Under the pieces are notes generated by a model. That model was not told the origin of the DNA and made no database searches. It worked only from the letters and a program-made list of their open reading frames with translations. DNA of 64,000 nucleotides from Arenimonas oryziterrae DSM 21050 = YC6267 (GTDB taxonomy: Bacteria > Pseudomonadota > Gammaproteobacteria > Xanthomonadales > Xanthomonadaceae). Location: the NCBI RefSeq assembly GCF_000420545.1, contig NZ_ATVD01000001.1, positions 868,001 to 932,000 on the forward strand, given 5' to 3'. Both the position numbers and the translations under genes were made by a program. Below, one piece after another: positions 9,526 to 19,060 of the stretch. How positions within the stretch are numbered: position 1 is the stretch's first letter; every line of letters starts with the position of its first letter.

Positions 9526-11571
9526 ATGGTCGCTCAGCTGCAACGCATCGTTCGTTCTATTCTCGTCGCCACGGCCGCCTTCGTCGCGCTGCCAGCTTTG
9601 GCGCAGCCGTATGTCTATGTGCCGAATTCCTCCAGCGGCACCGTGTCGGTCGTCGATGGCACGACTCACGGCCTGGTCGCCACCATCACCGTGGGCAGTG
9701 CCACGTCGAGCCCCGTCAACGTCGCGGTCGCGGCGGACGGATCCAAGGTGTACGTGGTCAATCGTGGCAGCGCGGAAGTCGTGGCCATCGACACTGACAC
9801 CAACACGGTCGTGGCGAACATCGCGGTCGGAGCCAATCCTTTCGGCATCGTTTTCAGTCCCGATGGCACGCGCGTCTACGTGACCAACACGACCGGCAAC
9901 AGCATTTCCATCATCGACACGACCACCGATAGCCTGCTCGCGACTTTTGCTGTCGCGGTCAAACCGTATGGCGTCGCAATCAGCCCGACGGGCACCACGC
10001 TCTACGTCGGACACCAAGGCACGAACACGGTCTCGGTCGTGGACATCAACCGGGAGGCGACGTTGACGACGCTGACCGTGGGCACCAATCCGATCGCCGT
10101 AAAAATTGACGAGCAAGGCAATTTTGTCTACGTCGCCAACAGCCTGAGCAACGATGTATCCATCATTGATACCGCGACCAACACGGTCGTCGGCACGGTC
10201 GCCGTAGGTTCAAGCCCGTACGGCATCGCAGTCAATGCGACCGGGACCACGGTATTTGTCAGCAACTTCGCGAGCAGCACGGTTTCTGTCATCAACACCC
10301 TGTCGCAAGCGGTGACGGGAACCTTTCCGGTCATTGCGCCGCGTGGCATTTCGATTTCCCCCAACGGCTCTTTTCTCTACGTCGCGTCGCAATCAAAGAA
10401 GCGCGTATACACCCTCAATGCCAACACTGGCGCCACGCTCGGTTCCGCACTGGTGACTTCGCCCAACATCTCCATCGGCGGCTTCACGGCGCAGCCCCTG
10501 TTCGGCCAGGGCGCCATCGCCGCGGGCCAGGAACATACCTGTCGCTTGCGTGGCGACGGCAGCGTTTCGTGCTGGGGAAAGAACGGTGACGGCCAGCTCA
10601 GCGTGCCGTCGGGCGCCTACACCCAGATCGTCGCGGGCGACAAGCACACCTGCGGCGTGCACAACGACAACACCGTGACCTGCTGGGGCGACAACTCGGT
10701 CGGCCAAACTGCGTCGCCGATCGGAACCTTTTCCCGCCTTGCCAGCGCCGCCGACTACACCTGCGGCTTGCGCAGCGACGCGAGCATCGAATGCTGGGGC
10801 AACGGTCCGGAAGGCGAAACCGCTGCCCCCCCGGGCGCATTCACCCATGTCACGGCCGGCAGCACGCATGCCTGCGGCGTCTTGCGCGGCAGCAGCACCG
10901 TGGCGTGCTGGGGTCGCAATGCCGAGGGTCAGGGCACACCGCTTCCCGGCGTGTTCGTGAACCTCGCCGCCGGCAACCAATTCACCTGCGGTCTGCGCCA
11001 GAACGGCGTCGTCGAGTGCTGGGGCAGCAACGCTTCCGGCGCCGTGTCTCCGGCTCAAGCGGGCACCTTCAGTCAGATCGACACCAAGGGTGATCACGTC
11101 TGCGGTGTGCACACGGATGGCACAGTGAGCTGCTGGGGCGAGAACGGCAACGACCAGGCGACCGCACCTGCGGGTTCGTTCGAACAGGTCGCGCTCGGTA
11201 GCAGCCACAGCTGTGGCCTGCAGGCGCACGGCCTGATGCAGTGCTGGGGCTCGAACGAGGAAAACCAGGCGCCGCAGGTGGCCCTCGGCCCGTCCAGCCT
11301 CGACAGCGCGCCGGTCAATCAACCGTATTCGCAGATGGTGACGATGGTGGTCGGAAACGAAGGTCCCGGCTCGACGGTTTACGCGCCGGAAACGCCTGCT
11401 TTCGTGGTCGTGGCGGGCGCGCTGCCGCCGGGCCTGTCCTTCACGGCCAATGGTGAACTCAGCGGCTCGCCGACGGTGTTGGGCGACTATCACTTCACGA
11501 TCGAGAGCCAGGACAACAACGGCTTCCGCACCCAGACCGAATTCACCTTGACGGTGTTCCCGGGCGCCTGA
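9526..11571 (+). CDS. Exported YVTN propeller / RCC1-like repeat / putative Ig protein
   Basis: A 681-residue protein with a signal peptide ending PALAQ. Residues about 25-320 are YVTN-type beta-propeller repeats (YVPNSSSGTVSVVDG, VYVTNTTGNSISIIDT and similar). Residues about 325-585 hold seven or eight RCC1-like repeats, each with a pair of cysteines in the pattern HTCxL/V...VxCWGxNxxGQ. The C-terminus (PPGLSFTANGELSGSP...) is a putative Ig (He_PIG) domain. All three parts are binding scaffolds, so this is probably a surface or secreted protein mediating adhesion or ligand binding, without catalysis. The intergenic region beyond its stop holds a strong bidirectional terminator. Confidence 0.85.
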   Translation: MVAQLQRIVRSILVATAAFVALPALAQPYVYVPNSSSGTVSVVDGTTHGLVATITVGSATSSPVNVAVAADGSKVYVVNRGSAEVVAIDTDTNTVVANIAVGANPFGIVFSPDGTRVYVTNTTGNSISIIDTTTDSLLATFAVAVKPYGVAISPTGTTLYVGHQGTNTVSVVDINREATLTTLTVGTNPIAVKIDEQGNFVYVANSLSNDVSIIDTATNTVVGTVAVGSSPYGIAVNATGTTVFVSNFASSTVSVINTLSQAVTGTFPVIAPRGISISPNGSFLYVASQSKKRVYTLNANTGATLGSALVTSPNISIGGFTAQPLFGQGAIAAGQEHTCRLRGDGSVSCWGKNGDGQLSVPSGAYTQIVAGDKHTCGVHNDNTVTCWGDNSVGQTASPIGTFSRLASAADYTCGLRSDASIECWGNGPEGETAAPPGAFTHVTAGSTHACGVLRGSSTVACWGRNAEGQGTPLPGVFVNLAAGNQFTCGLRQNGVVECWGSNASGAVSPAQAGTFSQIDTKGDHVCGVHTDGTVSCWGENGNDQATAPAGSFEQVALGSSHSCGLQAHGLMQCWGSNEENQAPQVALGPSSLDSAPVNQPYSQMVTMVVGNEGPGSTVYAPETPAFVVVAGALPPGLSFTANGELSGSPTVLGDYHFTIESQDNNGFRTQTEFTLTVFPGA

Positions 11572-11615
11572 TCCCCACCACGTCGCCGGTACACCGGCGA
11601 CCTCTGCGCGACCTC

Positions 11616-11650
11616 TCGCCCTTGCCGGCTGTCCGGCAAGGGCGATTTTC
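11616..11650. terminator. Rho-independent terminator between convergent genes
   Basis: Perfect 13-bp stem (TCGCCCTTGCCGG / CCGGCAAGGGCGA) with a CTGT loop at 11616-11645, followed by TTTTC. It lies between the propeller gene and the convergent metallopeptidase-like gene, whose stop codon is immediately beyond, and probably serves both. Confidence 0.85.
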
Positions 11651-13360
11651 TTATCGCGGTCCCGACACCTTGGTATAGACCGACGTGACCGTACTGCCGC
11701 CACCCACCGGCGTGGTCACGCGCAACGAACTGCCGCTGCAGACATAGGGCTGCGAATACGGCTGTAACGCATTCACGGGCATCGGCGAGGTAATCGTTCG
11801 GCCATGGATCGTCGTCGTCACCGAGCCGGCGACGGCGCCCGCATCCGGGCACATATTGAAACGCCCACCCGCGGCCGACCACCGTCCGCTGACCTGCCCG
11901 GCCAACCGGGCCGTGCCGTGCGCGCGTGCACCGGGCGTGCTCATTTCGCCGCTGGCCGAGACGTGCGAAGAGCCGGTCATGAACGTCCGGTCCTCGTTCA
12001 AGGTCAGCGTATTGCCTTCGGTCGACGCGCGGGTGATGTGGAAGTTCGGCGCATGCTCGCGCACCCATTGCTGCATGCCGTCGGTGGTGAGTTGCCAAGT
12101 GCCGATCAGGCAGCGATCGATCTCGCGGCTCGCCTGGCATTCCTGACAGCTTGCCTCGCGCGTGGCCGCAACCTGCAAGGCGACATTGCTCGTGCCGGTG
12201 GCGATGCCGACAAAACGAAACTCGCGCGTCGTACCATCCATCGCGTCGATCGTGGTCGGGATGGGCGCCCAGGCATCACCGCTGGCCGGTTTGGCCGCGT
12301 GAAAACGACGCGGCTGTGGATCAAGCCGCCAACGTCCGCAGCGGAAGCTCAGGTTGGCGCGCTTGATCACAAACGGCAGCAACTCGATGCGCTGCGTCCG
12401 TGTCGCCTCCCAGTCGTAGGTCGGACCCACCTGGGGTGTGGATCCGATCGAGGCCCCGTGACCGTCGCGGATGCGCTGATCCCGGTAGTCCTGGGCGTAA
12501 CGCAGCCATTGATCGGCTGGCAGCGCGGCGCTCATCGCGCTGCGTTGCGCGGATTCCGCCGCACTCGATGCCATCGCACGCAGGAAGGGCACCACGCTGT
12601 TCGGCCCCCGCGCTCCGCCCAGCCACGCAAAGAACACATAAGCATCGTAGGACATGCGATTGAGCGGCGTGGTCGGGGAATCGGCATCGAAGGAGCGCAC
12701 GCGATCGGCCATGAAGCGCGGCGTGGTCGGGATCGCCAAGGTGACGAACCAGTCGGCCGATCCTTCCGTCCACCAGGTGCCGCCGCCCGCGACACCACCG
12801 CCGGACGAACTGCGTAACTGTGCATCGGACAGCGACGAGCGCTGCACGCAATGGAACAACTCATGGGCGACCACCGCCGCGCCGTAACTCGCCGTCGCGC
12901 CGGGCCCGAGCAACCAGACCGTGATGCGGCATTCGTCACCGCCATCGAAACTCGTCCACGCGGCGATGTCGCCGAATCGCTCGCTGCCGCCACCGGGTCC
13001 GAACCCGTCGACCAGCAGGATGCTCACGTCGGAAATGCGAAACCCGCCGAGTGCCGACATGGCGCGCGCGGATGAGGAAACGCCCTCTTTCAGCGACCGC
13101 ATCGCGCCCGGACGCGTGGCCCAGTCCGCGACCAGGTGCTGGATGATGCGCACATGCGTGGTGCCCGCATCGGAGGTGATCGGGACGTGCTCGCTTTCCA
13201 CGCACAGGAAGCCCGACTCGCGCGCCAATCGCGCATCGAACCGCGCCAGGTAGGCCGAATTGTTGCAATCGGGAAAGGAAGCCTGGGCCGGTGCGGCAGC
13301 GAAGGCTGTCAGCATCAGCAAGATCAAGAGCGAACCCATTCGCAGCAGGGAAAATTGCAC
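11651..13360 (-). CDS. Exported HExxH (gluzincin-like) protein of unknown family
   Basis: About 569 residues. The start is taken at a GTG at 13360 because GAGGTGA lies 5-11 nt upstream; an ATG at 13339 is the alternative. A hydrophobic signal peptide ends near APAQAS. The middle carries VVAHELFHCVQ, an HExxH zinc motif, followed about 35 residues later by WWTEGSADWF, which could supply the third Glu ligand, as in gluzincins. A cysteine-rich part (CQECQASREIDRC) precedes a C-terminal beta domain that resembles lipocalin-like exported domains. Probably a secreted protease, but I cannot place it in a named MEROPS family. Confidence 0.75.
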   Translation of the reverse strand: MQFSLLRMGSLLILLMLTAFAAAPAQASFPDCNNSAYLARFDARLARESGFLCVESEHVPITSDAGTTHVRIIQHLVADWATRPGAMRSLKEGVSSSARAMSALGGFRISDVSILLVDGFGPGGGSERFGDIAAWTSFDGGDECRITVWLLGPGATASYGAAVVAHELFHCVQRSSLSDAQLRSSSGGGVAGGGTWWTEGSADWFVTLAIPTTPRFMADRVRSFDADSPTTPLNRMSYDAYVFFAWLGGARGPNSVVPFLRAMASSAAESAQRSAMSAALPADQWLRYAQDYRDQRIRDGHGASIGSTPQVGPTYDWEATRTQRIELLPFVIKRANLSFRCGRWRLDPQPRRFHAAKPASGDAWAPIPTTIDAMDGTTREFRFVGIATGTSNVALQVAATREASCQECQASREIDRCLIGTWQLTTDGMQQWVREHAPNFHITRASTEGNTLTLNEDRTFMTGSSHVSASGEMSTPGARAHGTARLAGQVSGRWSAAGGRFNMCPDAGAVAGSVTTTIHGRTITSPMPVNALQPYSQPYVCSGSSLRVTTPVGGGSTVTSVYTKVSGPR

Positions 13361-13542
13361 GGCGATCACCTCGACGTTCAGCAGAACCAACGATCCCGAA
13401 AGGCTTCGGGAGGCTTCCGTGCCAACGATACGCCGTCGCGGCAACGGCCACCGCCGGTTCACCCGGCGACGTGAATGCAGCGGCGTCGGCCCGGGCGTAA
13501 GCTGGCCCTACCCCAATGACCCTTGGTCAGGGAGCGCCGCCC

Positions 13543-13953
13543 ATGTCGGAATCCACCCCCGCTCCGGATCGGGGCTATCGGCTCACTTTCCTGCTGCGCG
13601 ACGACATCCTCGAGGTCGGCGTGAGCGGCGACATCGATGCGCAGGCCATCCGCATCGCGTATTGGCAAGAGATCGTCGCGGTAGCCGTGGCGCGCGGTTG
13701 TCGCAAGCTGTTGGTTACCGATCGCAAGAAAGGCAAGCCAGCGCGTCCGGAAGAACTTGCCGAACTCGCGCGCCTGCTGCGCAGCGAGCGCGAACACTTC
13801 GACCGCGTCGCGGTCATCGAGCCGACCCCGGATTTCCTGCCGGCGATCGAGCACGCAGAAATTCTCGGCCTGGAGCAAGGCATCAATGTCCGGGTTTTCG
13901 GCCATTACGCACAGGCGGCGAGTTGGTTGCGCTATGGCTCGCCGGACGACTGA
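13543..13953 (+). CDS. Small STAS-like cytosolic protein
   Basis: A 136-residue acidic protein. ATG at 13543 follows GGGAGCG, so the slightly longer frame upstream is not used. The beta-alpha pattern YRLTFLLRDDILEVGVSGDIDAQ... ARGCRKLLVTDRKKGKP resembles SpoIIAA/STAS-like domains that act in protein-protein regulation, but the similarity is at the level of secondary structure pattern and the call is tentative. No membrane segment. No operon partner is evident. Confidence 0.65.
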   Translation: MSESTPAPDRGYRLTFLLRDDILEVGVSGDIDAQAIRIAYWQEIVAVAVARGCRKLLVTDRKKGKPARPEELAELARLLRSEREHFDRVAVIEPTPDFLPAIEHAEILGLEQGINVRVFGHYAQAASWLRYGSPDD

Positions 13954-14160
13954 ACGCGCTGGCGGACCCGGCGGAAAACGCCGCTGCGCCCAGGTGAAAG
14001 CCGGAGCGCCAGGACGTTACCGGCGCTATCGGAGTCATGACTTCCGCACATTCGTCGGCGCCTGACCTCCACTGGTCGGTTTTGTGTGGTGCAGCACCGT
14101 CTTTCCCCACGATTGCGGTAGGGTGCGAGCAGCGGTTACCAGCCAGGGGAGCGGGAAGTC

Positions 14161-14517
14161 ATGGGGAGCTATCGGTTCGAGCGCGACACCGACCAGGGTG
14201 CGGGCGAAAATGCCGGCGATTCGCTCGAAGACGATGTCGCCCGTGCGCTCGGCGAAATCGACTGGGTCGAGCGCTTCGCGATCCATGCCAACGAAGCCAA
14301 CGACCTGCAGGTCGTCGCCGACGTGATCTTCGACGAGGACTGGCCCGACCATTGCGCCGCCAATCCCGGTCACGTCGCGCAGGTGTTCCGTCGTTACGGC
14401 TTGCGCACGATTGGCGACTCGGCCAATTCGAAAATCGTCGCCAACGATCCGCTGAGCGCCGATCCCGCGACCGGCGACGATGCCGAGGGGCTGGATCTGT
14501 TCCTGATGGAAGATTGA
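14161..14517 (+). CDS. Small acidic hypothetical protein
   Basis: 118 residues, strongly acidic (DDVARALGEIDWVERF, DVIFDEDWPDH, ending LFLMED). The start is well supported by GGGGAGCGGGAAGTC just upstream of the ATG. No recognised domain, signal peptide or membrane helix. It stands alone, convergent with the VIT/VWA gene. Function unknown. Confidence 0.65.
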   Translation: MGSYRFERDTDQGAGENAGDSLEDDVARALGEIDWVERFAIHANEANDLQVVADVIFDEDWPDHCAANPGHVAQVFRRYGLRTIGDSANSKIVANDPLSADPATGDDAEGLDLFLMED

Positions 14518-14569
14518 TTCCCGGCGGTCGCCGAAGCGACCGCCGAGACGTTGCCGCCGCACGCCTGAT

Positions 14570-17521
14570 TCAGGGCTTGACCTCGAATTCCCCGACGAAC
14601 ACGGTTTCGCTGCTGTCCTTCAGGCGCAGGGTGACCCACTGGTCCTTCGCCGCGCGCGTGCCGAACGCGGTCGTCAATCGCACCTGCAAGGTGGTCGCAC
14701 CGGCGACGACCTGCTGACGATCACCGAAATAGTTGACCTCGACCTTGTACTTGCCGGGTTTCGCCGCGCGCAGCGAGAATTCCTCCGGACCGTAGCCACC
14801 GGTGAAGTCGTCGGAGATGCGACCGCCCTGATAGGTCAGCGTATTGCTGTAGAAGCACTTCTCGCCGTTGGGATCGGTCACCCACAAGTCCATGTCGCTG
14901 TTGTCGGCATCCCAGGTCAGCACGACGCGCAGGTCCAGCGGCAGGTTCTTGAGCAGGCGCGGATCCATCTGCGAGGTGTCCAGCGCTTTCGCCGAGCGGG
15001 CTACTATGGCGTTGAGATCGGCGAGCGTGATCAGTTCGATCTCGGCGAAACGATTGTCCCAAGGACGCTGCACGACCTCGTACAGCTGGCCGATCGCTTC
15101 CTGGTCCCGACCAGCGGCGGCCAGCGCCAGACCCAGATCGCGGAAAGACTGCGGTTCGTCCTCCGCGAGCCAGCGCACTTTCTCGAACACGGGGATGGCC
15201 AGTTCCGGCGCGCCGGCCTGCACCAGGCGATAGCCGAGGATGCGCAGCACCTGGCGATTCTCCAGGTCCATTTCGGCGAGGTTGGACAACACGCGCAGGG
15301 CGAGGTCGCGCTGCTTGTTGTCGAGCAGGACGTCGGCGACGTCGAGATAGAACGCGCTGCTGTTGGTGTAAGCGGGTTTCTCGTCGAGATAGATCGCGTA
15401 CAGGTCTTCGGCGCGCGCGGATTGCATGCGCGAGATGTAGGGGGCGTCGGCGGTCCATTTTTTCAACGTCATACCCAGGCCTTCACCATTGGCGCGCCCG
15501 GAAGGATCGGCGGCGGCCATTCCTGTCACGTTCCGCCCCACAGGAACACGTGCGACCTGAGCCTCGGTGAGTAGGGTGTTGGATTCGACACTGGTCGCCA
15601 TATCGACTGGACTGACCGCACCGTCGCCTGCCGCGGCGACAGAGTCGCGAGCGGCCTCGGCTGCGGGTGACGGCGGCGCGCTCACCATCGCCGGTGCCGG
15701 TGCACTCATCGATCGCTCACTCTCGCGGCGGCGTTCGGGCTTGGGCTTCGGCGGCGCATTCTTGGGGAAGGACTTTTCCCACCAGGCGACCTTGCTGGCG
15801 TAAGCGTCAGCGATGTCATTGATGTGCTCGTCGCGATTCTTCTTGCGCGTGCCCTCTTCCTCGGCGCGCAGGCGCGCGTATTCGGCCTGCAGCTCCGCTG
15901 GCGGTGTGATGTCGTGCCGCACATAGTCCTCGACGCGATCGAGGACGATCAGCGAGGTCTCGCGCGTGGCGATGCCGAAACGCTGGCCGAGGCGACGAAT
16001 CTGCGCGCGCTGCAGCTCATGATCCGCCTCCAGCGCCGCCAGACGGTAGCTTGCCCACAGACGCGCCGCCATCGGGTGTTCGGGCGCTTCTGCCGACACG
16101 GGCACCATCACCGTGCTGCGACGGCCGTCGCTGGTCAACTGCACGGCGACCGTCGCGTTCGGAGCCAGGAGGCGACCGGCGATACGCACCAGACCGTTCT
16201 CAGGATGGGCCGACTCGAACTGCAAGTCGGCGACGCCGGTGCCTCGCAGGCTGTCCAGGTGCGGACCTTCCGTCAGCAGCGAGCGTGCGGCGGCGCCGGG
16301 CGACTGCGCCGACACCTGCACGAGACGACCGCCGCTGCGCTCGGCCAGCGCGCGCAAGCGTCCGGTGTCGGCACTCGCGGAGGAGTTGATCGCATACAGG
16401 CGCTGTCCGCTCGCGAGAACCGGGAAGGCCTGCGTGCCGTAGTTGATCAGGCCATCGCTGACCAGCAAGTATTCGCCGACATCGGACTGCGGTTTCCAGT
16501 CAGCCAGGGCGCTGGCGCCATCGTAGACGGTGGTCTCCAGCGCTTTGCGCAGCGCACTCCAGTCGCCGTTGACGATCTTGAAGGACGTCGTCGGTTCCGC
16601 GCGGTCGCGCAGGCGCGTCAACCGTACTTCGCCGTGATCCAGGGCGCGGAAGTAGATATCGAGCTCTGCCAGTTCCGCCGCCAGCTGACGTCCCGCGCCG
16701 GAACCCGAACTGTCCCAAAGCAGTCCGACCACCCGCGGCAAGGTTCGCGCAGAGCGTGCACCTTCCACCGGCACCTCGGCGACGAAGAACACATCGCCGT
16801 CCTGCGTTTGCGTAAACGTCTGGGCTTCCCGCGTGGCCGGCAACAGGATCTGCAGTCCTTCGGTCGCCGCAAACTGGTGGCGAGCCACCTGAGCCGACCA
16901 GCCGCTGCGGTCTCTCTCAAAGATCAGCTTGCCCAGACTCTGGTTTGCCCGCGGCCGGGCCGCGCCACCAGCCAGATGCAGGCTCAGCGCAAAATCGTCG
17001 GCACCGCCGCCGTAGGCCAGTGGCAAGCGGTACGACCAGTCGTCACCGACGCGCGCGAGCGACTCGCTATAGACCAGTTCGACCGTACGCGTGCCCTGCG
17101 CCGCGATCGGGTAGATGCGCAGGCGGAAGTTGTTGCCCTGTGTGCGCTCAAGCAGGGCCGGGTCGATGCGCTGGCGTTCGACTTCGTCGAACACCTGGCG
17201 GCCCTTGGCTTTGTCGACCGGCACCGCCGAACGCATCTTGCCGTTGATATCGAGCGCGAAGCCGGTGACATCCTGACCATCCAGCAGCGGAAACTGCAGA
17301 TTTCCTTCAAGTTGCCGGGCATTGGGATTGAAAAAAACCATGCGCACGGTGGTCTGCGCCAGACCGCCGCGCACCTGGGAGGAAATATGCAGGCTGCGTA
17401 GCTGGATCGGCTTTTCGCCCTTGAGCGTTTCGATCAGCGGCGGGTTCGCCGCGTCCGCCGGCATCGCGCCGAGGACGAGGAACGTGGCGGCCAGGAGTGC
17501 CAGCAAGCGATGACGGAGCAT
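14570..17521 (-). CDS. Exported VIT / VWA / TPR / DUF2135 protein
   Basis: A 983-residue protein with a signal peptide (about 1-24). Order of parts: a VIT domain (about 30-170, with AQTTVRMVFFNPNARQLEG); a von Willebrand factor A-like region (about 265-420), in which the expected DxSxS appears as LLWDSSGSG; a Pro/Ser/Lys linker; TPR-like helices (about 690-840); and a C-terminal DUF2135 domain (LTWDADNSDMDLWVTDPNGE, about residue 880). The last resembles domains of YfaP-type proteins. VIT/VWA proteins bind divalent metal and protein partners. Located in the periplasm or secreted; the partner is unknown. Transcribed separately from the DUF3667 gene upstream, 79 nt away on the same strand. Confidence 0.85.
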   Translation of the reverse strand: MLRHRLLALLAATFLVLGAMPADAANPPLIETLKGEKPIQLRSLHISSQVRGGLAQTTVRMVFFNPNARQLEGNLQFPLLDGQDVTGFALDINGKMRSAVPVDKAKGRQVFDEVERQRIDPALLERTQGNNFRLRIYPIAAQGTRTVELVYSESLARVGDDWSYRLPLAYGGGADDFALSLHLAGGAARPRANQSLGKLIFERDRSGWSAQVARHQFAATEGLQILLPATREAQTFTQTQDGDVFFVAEVPVEGARSARTLPRVVGLLWDSSGSGAGRQLAAELAELDIYFRALDHGEVRLTRLRDRAEPTTSFKIVNGDWSALRKALETTVYDGASALADWKPQSDVGEYLLVSDGLINYGTQAFPVLASGQRLYAINSSASADTGRLRALAERSGGRLVQVSAQSPGAAARSLLTEGPHLDSLRGTGVADLQFESAHPENGLVRIAGRLLAPNATVAVQLTSDGRRSTVMVPVSAEAPEHPMAARLWASYRLAALEADHELQRAQIRRLGQRFGIATRETSLIVLDRVEDYVRHDITPPAELQAEYARLRAEEEGTRKKNRDEHINDIADAYASKVAWWEKSFPKNAPPKPKPERRRESERSMSAPAPAMVSAPPSPAAEAARDSVAAAGDGAVSPVDMATSVESNTLLTEAQVARVPVGRNVTGMAAADPSGRANGEGLGMTLKKWTADAPYISRMQSARAEDLYAIYLDEKPAYTNSSAFYLDVADVLLDNKQRDLALRVLSNLAEMDLENRQVLRILGYRLVQAGAPELAIPVFEKVRWLAEDEPQSFRDLGLALAAAGRDQEAIGQLYEVVQRPWDNRFAEIELITLADLNAIVARSAKALDTSQMDPRLLKNLPLDLRVVLTWDADNSDMDLWVTDPNGEKCFYSNTLTYQGGRISDDFTGGYGPEEFSLRAAKPGKYKVEVNYFGDRQQVVAGATTLQVRLTTAFGTRAAKDQWVTLRLKDSSETVFVGEFEVKP

Positions 17522-17600
17522 GGGTGGATCCTTCGGGGCATTGGAGTCGAGAGTACAACGCCTCAGCGACTCCTACGGGGTGGAGGTCTGCGACCTGCGC

Positions 17601-18449
17601 CTAAGTCGTGGCGTAAAGCGTGATCAGGAACAAGGCGAACCGGTAACCAAGCACGACAGCGGCCGCGCCCATCGCCAGCAGGATCGCCTGCAGCACTCGC
17701 CAGCCCCCGCGCACCTCGTACACCGGCCCTACCGCGCAGTAGAAATAGAAGGCCGTGATCGCCAGCAGGCTGATCGACAGAACATCGTCCAGCCGCTGCG
17801 AGCCCAGACCCACGCCGCCAAACCACTTGTCGACCGTCGGCACCAGCAGTGCAGCACTGAAAAGCAGCAGCACGAAGGCATGAAAGTGCAGGGAGAACGC
17901 CAGGTTCGCCACGAAGGGTCGGTGCCGGCGATAGAACACCAGCGCCGCCAGGAGAGCGAGCGGCGGCACCATCATGAAGACGAAGGACTGCGCATTGGTG
18001 TTCACGGCCTGGTTGAAGATCGGCGCATACCCGGCCAAGGTCGTATTCGCCGCCAGCAGGTGCTGCGCGACCTGCTCCTGCGCCCAGGGGCTCCAGGGCT
18101 GCCGGTGCAGGTGGTTTTCCAGGGTCGGCGAGAAGATGTGCGAGTCCGACAAGGATTCCATCGCGACGAACACGACGTTGGCCAGCAGAAACAGCGCGAA
18201 CGGCCCGATGAAGGGCTTGCGCGGGCCCTTGAGATACAACTGAGTCAGCATGCCCGGACGTGCGATCAGGCAGCGCACGGTGCGCAGCAGGCGCGCGTCG
18301 AGATTGGTGAAGGCATGCAAGCCCTGGCTGATGACGCCACGCAGGGACAATTCCCGCGGATCGAGCGGCCGTTCGCCGCATTGCGGGCAATACGGCGTGG
18401 TCGCCGGAAGATGGCAGGCCGGACAGGTCCAGGACTTGGTGCTGCTCAT
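17601..18449 (-). CDS. DUF3667 family membrane protein
   Basis: A 282-residue protein. ATG at 18449 is chosen because it places a zinc-ribbon (C9-x2-C12...C21-x2-C24) at the N-terminus, as in the DUF3667 family. The ribbon is followed by LRGVISQGLHAFTNLDARLLRTVRCLIARPG, the family's characteristic amphipathic segment, and then five or so transmembrane helices. Function is unknown; members are inner-membrane proteins with a cytosolic zinc finger. The longer frame upstream runs into the phosphatase gene's promoter region and is not used. Confidence 0.85.
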   Translation of the reverse strand: MSSTKSWTCPACHLPATTPYCPQCGERPLDPRELSLRGVISQGLHAFTNLDARLLRTVRCLIARPGMLTQLYLKGPRKPFIGPFALFLLANVVFVAMESLSDSHIFSPTLENHLHRQPWSPWAQEQVAQHLLAANTTLAGYAPIFNQAVNTNAQSFVFMMVPPLALLAALVFYRRHRPFVANLAFSLHFHAFVLLLFSAALLVPTVDKWFGGVGLGSQRLDDVLSISLLAITAFYFYCAVGPVYEVRGGWRVLQAILLAMGAAAVVLGYRFALFLITLYATT

Positions 18450-18547
18450 CGCCACCCCCGCTTGCCAGGTGCGGTCCAGCATATCCCAGGCTTGACCGCC
18501 TGTCGGACCGCCACCACGATGCCTCGTCCACCTTCGATGCAGGCGCC

Positions 18548-19009
18548 ATGCCCGACATCCTTTTTGTCTGCCTCGGCAACATCTGCCGCTCGCCCTTGAT
18601 GGAAGGTCTGGTGCGCGCGCACTGGACGACGCGCAGGCCGGACACCCGACTCGATTCCGCCGGCCTCGGCGACTGGCATGCGGGCGAACCGCCCGACCCG
18701 CGTGCGATCGCGGTTGCACACCGGCACGGCATCGACATTTCCGGTCAGCGCGCGCGAGCCTTGCGGCCCGACGACTTCCACCGCTTCGACCTGATCTTAT
18801 GCGCGGACCGCAGCAACCTCATGCAATTGCGCCAACGCAGTCCGCGCGACGCCAAAGCCGAATGCGCACTTTTCCTTGAATGGTCCGACGTACAGGCCGG
18901 CGGCGAGGTCCCCGACCCCTACACCGGTGGCGTCCGCGAGTTCGAGGCGGCGTTTTCGCTCGTCGAAACAGGCGCCCTGGGCCTGGTCCGACGCCTGTCT
19001 GGGGCTTAG
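18548..19009 (+). CDS. Low molecular weight protein-tyrosine-phosphatase
   Basis: A 153-residue cytosolic enzyme. The phosphate-binding loop C8-LGNIC-R14-S is at the N-terminus, exactly where LMW-PTPs carry CX5RS. The general acid is in VPDPYTGG (about residue 119). Length and ends fit the family. In bacteria these enzymes dephosphorylate tyrosine kinases of capsule synthesis or other phosphotyrosine proteins; no exopolysaccharide gene is next to it here, so a specific substrate cannot be inferred. Confidence 0.93.
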   Translation: MPDILFVCLGNICRSPLMEGLVRAHWTTRRPDTRLDSAGLGDWHAGEPPDPRAIAVAHRHGIDISGQRARALRPDDFHRFDLILCADRSNLMQLRQRSPRDAKAECALFLEWSDVQAGGEVPDPYTGGVREFEAAFSLVETGALGLVRRLSGA

Positions 19010-19033
19010 CCGATAAATACCGCTTGCTATTCA

Positions 19034-19045
19034 ATAGCGCGCTAT
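19034..19045. promoter_or_regulatory. Probable OhrR operator upstream of ohrR
   Basis: Perfect 12-bp palindrome ATAGCGCGCTAT, 15 nt before the ohrR start codon. It overlaps the only promoter-like sequence there (TATATT at 19047-19052). The identical palindrome lies in front of ohr, as expected for an autoregulated OhrR regulon. Confidence 0.65.
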
Positions 19046-19060
19046 GTATATTGCCGACCC

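Noticed and set aside
15824-17401. 525-codon plus-strand frame over the VIT/VWA gene
   Set aside because: Antisense shadow, as above.
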